Shown here: in pieces, positions 7,176 through 12,039 of the stretch
How positions within the stretch are numbered: position 1 is the first letter of the stretch
Layout: each line of letters starts with the position of its first letter
NCBI GenBank assembly: GCA_002327525.1
Contig: DCWG01000008.1
Location: forward strand, 4,473-16,511
Direction: 5' to 3'
Length of the DNA stretch: 12,039 nucleotides
Source of the DNA: Gammaproteobacteria bacterium UBA2168
GTDB lineage: Bacteria; Pseudomonadota; Gammaproteobacteria; Pseudomonadales; Azotimanducaceae
Position numbers and translations under genes: made by a program
Notes under the pieces: model-generated
What the model was told of the DNA's origin: nothing
Database searches by the model: none
The model's input: only the letters and a program-made list of their open reading frames with translations

Positions 7176-9605
7176 CTAACCGTCTTCGCGCCAGATCGTG
7201 CCCTCTGCCGCCAGACGCTTGACGCCTTCTCCGTCGTAGCCGAGAGCGGTCAACACATCTTCGTTGTGCTGCCCGGCAAGAGGCGGGGGATTCAGATCCG
7301 AGAGTGCACGATCGAAGTGCACCAGCGGACCGTGGCGCCGGTAGGTACCCCAGGCCGGGTGCCGGGCGCGCGTCGTCAGGCCGAGTTCCGCCGCTTGCTC
7401 GTCTTCCAGCCAGAAAGTACTCGGCAGGGGACCATCGGCGCGCACACAACCAAGTCCGACTGCGGTGAGCACATCCTGCCAGAATGCCGCATCTTTGCTG
7501 GCAAACAGTGTCGTGAGGGTGTGGGCGGTGTCGTCGTCACCCACCTCGAGCACCTCGACGTTAGGGGCATCGATGTCGGCAGCACGTAGGGTTTCCACGA
7601 ACAGCCGTTGTTCTCGCGGAGTGACCAGTGCGAGAAAGATCCAGCGCTCGTCCGCGCAGGAGTAAAGCCGGTAGGTGGGAGACAACCCCAGTAGCAGCTC
7701 GTCTGGCAGGGCGCGAGGGGATTTGCCGGGATAGGTCAAAAAATCGTCGTGATTGGCCTGGGCGTTGGCGCCGAACATGTCTACCAGAACGCGCTGACCC
7801 GTGCCGGTGCGCTGGCGCGCGACCAGCGCCAGCGTTGCCGCGGTGGTGATCACCATTGCGGTATTCGGATCCGGGTTGACCTCGTTGGCGCGCATCAGCC
7901 GCCGTGTCCAAAGGCGCAGATCCTCCATGTCCTGCAGCGTCTCGGGAACGCGCTCGCCCATCTGATAAACCACCCCGCCCATGGCGGCCCCGGGTATCGG
8001 GTGCGTACTCGGGCGCAATGCCCCCGGTCCGTCTGGCCCATATCCGTTGCACTGCAGGTAGATGATGTCTGGGTTGGTCTCGATGATCTGCTCGTAGCCG
8101 ATACCGAGGCGTTCCGGTACGCCGGGCCGAAAATTATGAATCAACACATCGGCGCTTGCGATCAGCTTCCGTACGGCCTCGCGGCCGGTATCCGACTTCA
8201 AATCTATGCTGATGCTGCGCTTTCCGGCATTGACCCGTGCTGACCCAATGCCGGCGGCGAGTCCCCGGTAGGGATCGCCGCCGATCTGCTCCACCTTGAT
8301 GACCTCTGCGCCCATATCGGCGAGAAACGAGGCAGCCAGGGGTGCCGCGATGATGGTGGCGATCTCGATCACTAGTGTGCCGGACAGAGGTGCCTCGGTA
8401 TCAGCGTCCCGGCTGGGCGCCGGGCGTGGTGTGCGACTCCAGAGATCTGCGAGTGTATCGTCCGGGGTTGCGGAGTCGCCCGGGGCGGCCGGGGTTGCGG
8501 TGAGCCTCGCCAGCGGTCCCAGCTGCCGGCCGCTGCCGCGTTCGATGACGTGTCCGTTCGCCACGATGTCGGGATCTTCCAGCGCCTGTTGTGTGGTCTG
8601 GTAGGCGGTGGCGACGACGCCGCCGTTCGCGATGCATGCGGCCATCCACTCATCAGCCGAACGTTCCTGAATGCGGGTCAGCATGCGTTCGCGAAACGCT
8701 TCCTGTTTCTCCGGCGGCAACATCAGCTGGGCTGTATCGAAATCCGGATCGGCGAGAACGTCCGTCAACTCGGTGACGAGCAGAAAGTTGTCGAACAGGT
8801 GAGGCAGGAGGTTGCCGAATTGCATCCAGCGTCCATCACCGGCCTGAGCCGGGTGGTAGTAGAGACTCGGCATGGGCGGTTCGCTGGCACCGCCGGAGAG
8901 TATTGCGTTGAAAGTGGCGAAATACTCGAATTGTGCGCCGAGCATCGCGCCCTGTTCGTAGGGCAGGAGTCCCTGTAGGAGGCTGGTCTCCACCAGTCGA
9001 CCGGTGCCGCCCTCTGCGCGCTGCAGGAGTGCCGCCAGAATCCCTGCCGCGGCGGTCTGCGCGCAGGCGTGCACCGCAACCTGCAGCGCCGAAAACACCG
9101 GCCCGCTGCGCTCGACGATCCCGGCAAACAGATTCATGCGGCCGGTGTAGGCGGCCACCAGGTGTTCGTAACCCGGGAGGCCCGCCAATGGACCGTGACT
9201 GCCGAAACCGCTGATGTGGCAGAAAATTAGATGAGCATGACGCTGGTGCAGCGTCTCGAACTCCAATCCCTTGCGTGCCAGTGCGCTGCTGCGCCAGGTG
9301 CAAACCAGCACATCGGCGCCGGCGCACAGCGCATGAAAGTGCCCGAGGGCGTTTTCCGCCGACAGGTCCAGTGTCAGAGTACGCTTGCCGCGACGCCACA
9401 TGGGCGCGGCGGGCAGGTTATCGAGGGTGCCGCCGTCGGGATGTTCGATGAGCAGTACCTCGGCGCCAAAGTCGGCCAGGTGCATGGTGGCGAGACCACC
9501 GGCGGGACCGGTGGTGAGATCGAGAACGCGTAGTCCGCTCAGAGCGCCAGGCATGGGTTTCCCTTGTCGAACCGCCTCGTAATCACCGGAAGCGGTATAC
9601 AGCAT
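7176..9605 (-). CDS. Tandem-domain class III (CaiB/BaiF) CoA-transferase, catalytic Asp only in second half
   Basis: This 809-residue reading frame holds two full family III CoA-transferase domains, so it is twice the usual length of about 400. Domain 1 spans residues 20-390 (LSGLRVLDLTTGPAGGLATM, ADFGAEVLLIEHPDG, RRGKRTLTLDL, FCHISGFGSHGPLAGLPGYE). Domain 2 spans residues 405-805 (LSGTLVIEIATIIAAPLAAS, ADMGAEVIKVEQIGGDPYRG, NAGKRSISIDLKS, LIHNFRPGVPERLG, CNGYGPDGPG). In this family an Asp ten residues before the GILAAL-type helix carries the acyl/CoA intermediate. Domain 2 keeps it (Asp579 in EVNPDPNT), while domain 1 has Val178 there, so only the C-terminal half should be catalytic. DddD, the DMSP CoA-transferase/lyase, is built the same way, but I cannot assign that substrate. 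The initiating ATG is more likely Met18 (9554), which has AAGGGAA at good spacing and gives a normal family start; the 9605 ATG has no SD. It is probably co-transcribed with the oxygenase gene upstream. Confidence 0.9.
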   Translation of the reverse strand: MLYTASGDYEAVRQGKPMPGALSGLRVLDLTTGPAGGLATMHLADFGAEVLLIEHPDGGTLDNLPAAPMWRRGKRTLTLDLSAENALGHFHALCAGADVLVCTWRSSALARKGLEFETLHQRHAHLIFCHISGFGSHGPLAGLPGYEHLVAAYTGRMNLFAGIVERSGPVFSALQVAVHACAQTAAAGILAALLQRAEGGTGRLVETSLLQGLLPYEQGAMLGAQFEYFATFNAILSGGASEPPMPSLYYHPAQAGDGRWMQFGNLLPHLFDNFLLVTELTDVLADPDFDTAQLMLPPEKQEAFRERMLTRIQERSADEWMAACIANGGVVATAYQTTQQALEDPDIVANGHVIERGSGRQLGPLARLTATPAAPGDSATPDDTLADLWSRTPRPAPSRDADTEAPLSGTLVIEIATIIAAPLAASFLADMGAEVIKVEQIGGDPYRGLAAGIGSARVNAGKRSISIDLKSDTGREAVRKLIASADVLIHNFRPGVPERLGIGYEQIIETNPDIIYLQCNGYGPDGPGALRPSTHPIPGAAMGGVVYQMGERVPETLQDMEDLRLWTRRLMRANEVNPDPNTAMVITTAATLALVARQRTGTGQRVLVDMFGANAQANHDDFLTYPGKSPRALPDELLLGLSPTYRLYSCADERWIFLALVTPREQRLFVETLRAADIDAPNVEVLEVGDDDTAHTLTTLFASKDAAFWQDVLTAVGLGCVRADGPLPSTFWLEDEQAAELGLTTRARHPAWGTYRRHGPLVHFDRALSDLNPPPLAGQHNEDVLTALGYDGEGVKRLAAEGTIWREDG

Positions 9606-9698
9606 GTCAGTCTAACCCGATAGGCGAGCGGGTGATGCCATGGTGTGGGTGGATCGAACCTGTCGCTCTTAAACGGGGTACGTACTCGCGCTGGGTGG

Positions 9699-10703
9699 TC
9701 AGGGTGCGTATTCGCGTCCCAGCCGATCCTGCGCACCGTCACCACCGTCGCTTTGCAGGCGCTGGAGATAGCGTAGTGGATCCTCCAGATCACAACCGCC
9801 CAGTCCGAGGGCGCTTCGATGGTAGCCGAGGTCGGCTTGCAACTCGGCGGGCATGGCCAGGACGCGCTCACGAGGAACGCACAAGTACTGGTTGAATTGC
9901 GTGCGCAGCCAGCCGCGCGTGTAATTCAACGTCAGCGTCCTGCGTGTGCGGTCGGTTGTCCGATTGCCGCCTCCACCGTGGTATGTCGCGCCGTCCCAGA
10001 TGAGCATCGAACCCGCCGGCAGCTCGCCGTACTCGATCTCCTCCGGCTGGGGCTGTCTTTCTGCCGGCCACCGGCAACTGCCGGGTACGAGCCGGGTGCC
10101 GCCGTTGTCCCTGGTGAAGTCGTCGAGGACGATGGCGACGGTCACCACCAACGGTGGGCGCGGTCGTGGTAGCACGGCGAAATAGCCGTCATCGCGATGC
10201 AATCCCTGCGGGCTGCAACCCGGATCCGGCGCCATCGCCACGGCACCTGCGTTGAATATGAAATCGTGTCCGAGAATACCTGCGACGATCGCCCGCAGCA
10301 TGGGGGCGGCGGTGATTGCGTCCGTCGCGTCCGTCTTGCCCAGCAGGTTGTGTACGTGGATGGTCTGATTGTGACCAAGCACCGGATCGGCCGAGCCGAA
10401 CATCCGCTGACTGCTGGCGAAAAACGGCGCCATTGCCTCACGAAGCTCCGCCACCTGGTGATGGTCGAGCAAATCGGCGACCGCGTAGCCGTGTTCGTGC
10501 ACGGTAGCGACCATCTCTGCCACGCGGTCCACCTCGACTCCCGACAGCGAAGCGACGAATGCATCTGCGCCATGAGAGGGGGCATTGGCATCCAGACCGA
10601 CCGGGGCGATTCCGGAGGCGGCAAGTTGCAGTTCCATTTTACGCTGTCTGTATTCCAGCTCCCTCTCCGAGAGGCGGAAGTCGTGGATCTGCTGTTCGTC
10701 CAT
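9699..10703 (-). CDS. Phytanoyl-CoA dioxygenase (PhyH) family Fe(II)/2-oxoglutarate oxygenase
   Basis: This is a 334-residue cytoplasmic enzyme. The iron triad is visible as His169 and Asp171 in GLHRDDGYF and His242 in ATYHGGGGNRT. Arg254 or Arg255 (DRTRRTLTLNYTRGW), 12-13 residues later, fits the 2-oxoglutarate carboxylate binder. LDDFTRDNGGTRLVPGS and AGSMLIWDGATYHGG are standard PhyH-family strands. The first 55 or so residues are a charged extension (DEQQIHDFRLSERELEYRQR) before the core, which starts around VATVHEHGYAVADLLDHHQV. The start at 10703 has AGGG ten bases upstream and a plausible promoter behind it. Family members hydroxylate acyl-CoAs, amino acids, ectoine or small metabolites. 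The neighbouring CoA-transferase, 93 bases downstream on the same strand, suggests an acyl-CoA or carboxylate substrate, but that is inference. Confidence 0.88.
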   Translation of the reverse strand: MDEQQIHDFRLSERELEYRQRKMELQLAASGIAPVGLDANAPSHGADAFVASLSGVEVDRVAEMVATVHEHGYAVADLLDHHQVAELREAMAPFFASSQRMFGSADPVLGHNQTIHVHNLLGKTDATDAITAAPMLRAIVAGILGHDFIFNAGAVAMAPDPGCSPQGLHRDDGYFAVLPRPRPPLVVTVAIVLDDFTRDNGGTRLVPGSCRWPAERQPQPEEIEYGELPAGSMLIWDGATYHGGGGNRTTDRTRRTLTLNYTRGWLRTQFNQYLCVPRERVLAMPAELQADLGYHRSALGLGGCDLEDPLRYLQRLQSDGGDGAQDRLGREYAP

Positions 10704-10740
10704 ACGTGTTCGCCCTGCGATTCTCCTGAGTGTGGATCAC

Positions 10741-10769
10741 ATTATTGGGAAACCACAGTGAGCTGTCGA
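10741..10769 (-). promoter_or_regulatory. Probable sigma-70 promoter for the PhyH-like gene and downstream CoA-transferase
   Basis: On the minus strand, TCGACA (10769-10764, five of six to TTGACA) is followed by exactly 17 bases and AATAAT (10746-10741, five of six to TATAAT). Transcription would begin near 10734, leaving a leader of about 30 bases before the ATG at 10703. It sits in the A+T-rich divergent gap. Confidence 0.45.
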
Positions 10770-10791
10770 AAGCCTGTGAGGTCCACGCTTC

Positions 10792-10806
10792 TAATGAATA
10801 CCATTA
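10792..10806. repeat. Short inverted repeat in the divergent control region
   Basis: TAATG-AATAC-CATTA is a perfect five-base-arm palindrome. It lies about 23 bases upstream of the -35 box of the leftward promoter and 43 bases upstream of the rightward ATG at 10849. It could be an operator for either gene, but the arms are short enough to arise by chance. Confidence 0.2.
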
Positions 10807-10848
10807 AAGTGCAAAATAGGGCCTGAACAACACACAGGGGTGTGCGCA

Positions 10849-11469
10849 ATGACCATTACAACCAGAATCTGGATCGGACTCGCTCTCGTCTACTTCGTGT
10901 TCTTCAGCTGGTACACGTCGTTCGGAGGTCCCCTGACGGAAGAGGAGATAGCGCACTACAGCGCGATTCTCGGGGCAAGGGGTGATTCGGAACAGGTCGA
11001 GGTGTGGCGGGCGTTCATGGAGAGCGACACGGGGGACGATTTCGTGATGCTCAATGCAATCGATATCGCGGACGTGCCGCGGCAGGTGCCCGGTGTGCAG
11101 CCGGGGGACAGTTCTGAGGACGTTCTGAATCGCTACACCGCACCGTTTCTGGGGAAGGCGCTGCGCTCAGCCGCCCACCCCGTGCTGGTCGGCACCGCGG
11201 CGGCAGCGCCCATAGATCTGTGGGGTATCGAGGGGGCGACCGGCTGGACCGGCGGCGGGCTGGTACGCTATCGCAGCCGACGCGATGTCATGAAGCAGGT
11301 GGAATGGGCTTCTCAGCTGGACGACAGCATCCACGCCTACAAGATCGCGGCCATGGAAAAGACCATCGCGTATCCGCTGGATCCGTGGATGTACGCGGGT
11401 GATCCCCGTCTGTTGCTCGCTCTTTTTCTGATCATCGCCGGGCTGGGCGCACAACTGCGCTGGCGCTGA
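10849..11469 (+). CDS. Uncharacterised protein with a membrane helix at each end and a DUF1330-like core
   Basis: This 206-residue protein starts at ATG 10849, with AGGGG eight bases upstream; the in-frame GTG at 10840 would sit on top of that SD. A first membrane helix spans residues 6-24 (RIWIGLALVYFVFFSWYTSF) and a second spans about 185-203 (RLLLALFLIIAGLGAQL). The 160 residues between are soluble. They read like the DUF1330 or dimeric alpha/beta-barrel pattern: FVMLNAIDIAD, a Tyr-Pro region (NRYTAPFLGKALRSAAHPVL), GGGLVRYRSRRDVMKQVEWA and a final AYKIAAMEKTIAYPL. Both helices could place that domain on either side of the membrane. I cannot assign a function. It is transcribed divergently from the PhyH-like gene. 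The SD is in the loop of a small hairpin (CACAC-AGGG-GTGTG, 10831-10844), which may or may not matter. Confidence 0.6.
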   Translation: MTITTRIWIGLALVYFVFFSWYTSFGGPLTEEEIAHYSAILGARGDSEQVEVWRAFMESDTGDDFVMLNAIDIADVPRQVPGVQPGDSSEDVLNRYTAPFLGKALRSAAHPVLVGTAAAAPIDLWGIEGATGWTGGGLVRYRSRRDVMKQVEWASQLDDSIHAYKIAAMEKTIAYPLDPWMYAGDPRLLLALFLIIAGLGAQLRWR

Positions 11470-11572
11470 TGCTGACATGGATCTGGGGATGGGGAAATCC
11501 GCGTCTTGCACGGCGCGCTAGGAACTGATCGAGTTACCGCAGTAGTGTTAGTCATCGTGGGAGGTGGGGGCC

Positions 11573-11695
11573 ATGTCCTCTGAAACCCGAGGTGATCGTC
11601 GCCGCGACCGAGATGGTCATGGCGGACGTCAAGGCCATGCGGGAAGGTGACGACGTCGAATTCGGCCAACTCAAGTCAGATATGATTACGATTGA
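11573..11695 (+). pseudogene. Truncated 5' gene fragment of unknown family
   Basis: An excellent SD (GGAGGT, seven bases upstream) precedes the ATG at 11573. The ATG frame itself turns into arginine/glycine-rich noise after MSSE, but removing one A from GAAACCC brings in a frame with strong coding character: PEVIVAATEMVMADVKAM, then REGDDVEFGQLKSD, with nearly all G or C in third positions. That character fades after about 11690. I read this as the first 40 or so codons of a gene with a one-base insertion near 11585-11589 and everything downstream lost. The family is not recognised. The fragment ends where an oppositely oriented fragment (to 11800) also ends. Confidence 0.45.
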
Positions 11696-11800
11696 GAGCA
11701 GCCACCAGCGCAGAGCATCGGCGGGGATGAAGTCGATCTCGCGATGGCGGAGATAAGCCCAGAACGCCCCGGGGTGGTTGGTGACCGGTTGTTCGCTCAT
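11696..11800 (-). pseudogene. Truncated 5' gene fragment downstream of the amidase
   Basis: On the minus strand an ATG at 11800-11798 lies ten bases after the amidase stop, with an AGG directly before it. It opens a coding-like frame, MSEQPVTNHPGAFWAYLR followed by REIDFIPADALRWWLL, with mostly G or C in third positions. Beyond about 11700 the frame stays open to 11552 but the composition becomes serine/threonine-rich and codon bias vanishes, because it is then reading the antisense of the plus-strand fragment. I interpret it as the 5' end of a small gene once co-transcribed with the amidase, now cut off at the junction. No family is recognised. It might instead be a short intact ORF that ends by chance in foreign sequence. 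Confidence 0.4.
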
Positions 11801-11810
11801 CCTGCGAGAG

Positions 11811-12039
11811 TCAGGCCGATTGCCAGTCCACGTGCTGTTCGAAAGCGCCGGCCAGGCGGTAGAGAGTGGGCTCATCGAAGTGACGACCGACCATCATCAT
11901 CCCCACCGGCAAACCCTCGGACGTTCCGCAAGGGATCGAAATGGCCGGGTGATGGGTCGAGTTGAAGGGTGCGGTATTCGCCAGAGGGTTGAGTGCTGCA
12001 GACACCACTTCAGCAACGGGAGCGTGTTGTGCAGGAAGC
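11811..12039 (-). CDS. Amidase-signature family protein, C-terminal end only
   Basis: The frame is open to the right edge of the window and stops at 11811, so only the last 75 or so residues are present. It shows the standard C-terminal block of the amidase signature family: NPLANTAPFNSTHHPAISIP, then CGTSEGLPVGMMMVGRHFDE and TLYRLAGAFEQ. Relatives of the acylamidase type usually have 'PF..TGHPA', so the second His in THHPA is a small deviation. The enzymes hydrolyse amides with a Ser-cisSer-Lys triad, which would lie in the part outside this window, so activity cannot be judged. It reads leftward, away from the other catabolic genes and towards the junction at about 11695. Confidence 0.9.
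   Translation of the reverse strand, partial: LPAQHAPVAEVVSAALNPLANTAPFNSTHHPAISIPCGTSEGLPVGMMMVGRHFDEPTLYRLAGAFEQHVDWQSA

Noticed and set aside
7176..9605. Calling the tandem CoA-transferase DddD and the locus a DMSP-cleavage cluster
   Set aside because: Architecture alone is not enough: no DMSP transporter, DddB/DddC-type dehydrogenases or DddR-type regulator are seen nearby.

Overview
The window looks like accessory chromosome from a moderately GC-rich Gram-negative bacterium. Gene types and codon use suggest a proteobacterium, perhaps an environmental gammaproteobacterium, but no RNA gene or housekeeping marker is present to fix the taxon. No rRNA, tRNA, CRISPR array, transposase or integrase was seen.

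Layout. Positions 1-824 hold no intact gene: a decayed glutathione S-transferase (GST) 5' part lies on the minus strand (258-571), with two short uncertain frames to its left. A small four-helix membrane protein (825-1238) is joined by an ATGA overlap to a small XRE-type regulator gene (1235-1419) that has lost the core of its DNA-binding motif and its frame. Next come a MATE/ANKH-like membrane protein (1559-2824), a second, different GST relic on the minus strand (2816-3346; amber codon plus missing 5' end) and a GPH/MFS sugar-type symporter (3381-4745). A split NDP-forming acyl-CoA synthetase follows (alpha 4851-6329, beta 6354-7061). Facing it on the minus strand are a tandem-domain class III CoA-transferase (7176-9605) and, upstream of that, a phytanoyl-CoA dioxygenase-like Fe(II)/2-oxoglutarate oxygenase (9699-10703). 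A divergent control region with a recognisable promoter separates these from a membrane-anchored protein with a DUF1330-like pattern (10849-11469). The right end holds two truncated relics meeting head to head (11573-11800) and the C-terminal end of an amidase that runs off the window.

The intact core can be read as one carboxylate/CoA-thioester module: uptake (GPH porter), ATP- or GTP-dependent CoA activation (alpha/beta synthetase), CoA exchange (class III transferase) and oxidative attack (PhyH-type oxygenase). The substrate cannot be deduced from sequence. The most interesting enzyme is the CoA-transferase: it has two CaiB-like halves and the catalytic aspartate survives only in the second, an arrangement like that known for DMSP CoA-transferase/lyase DddD. 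Around this core lie at least five relics (two GSTs, one XRE regulator, two fragments at a junction), so the segment appears to be undergoing gene loss and rearrangement.
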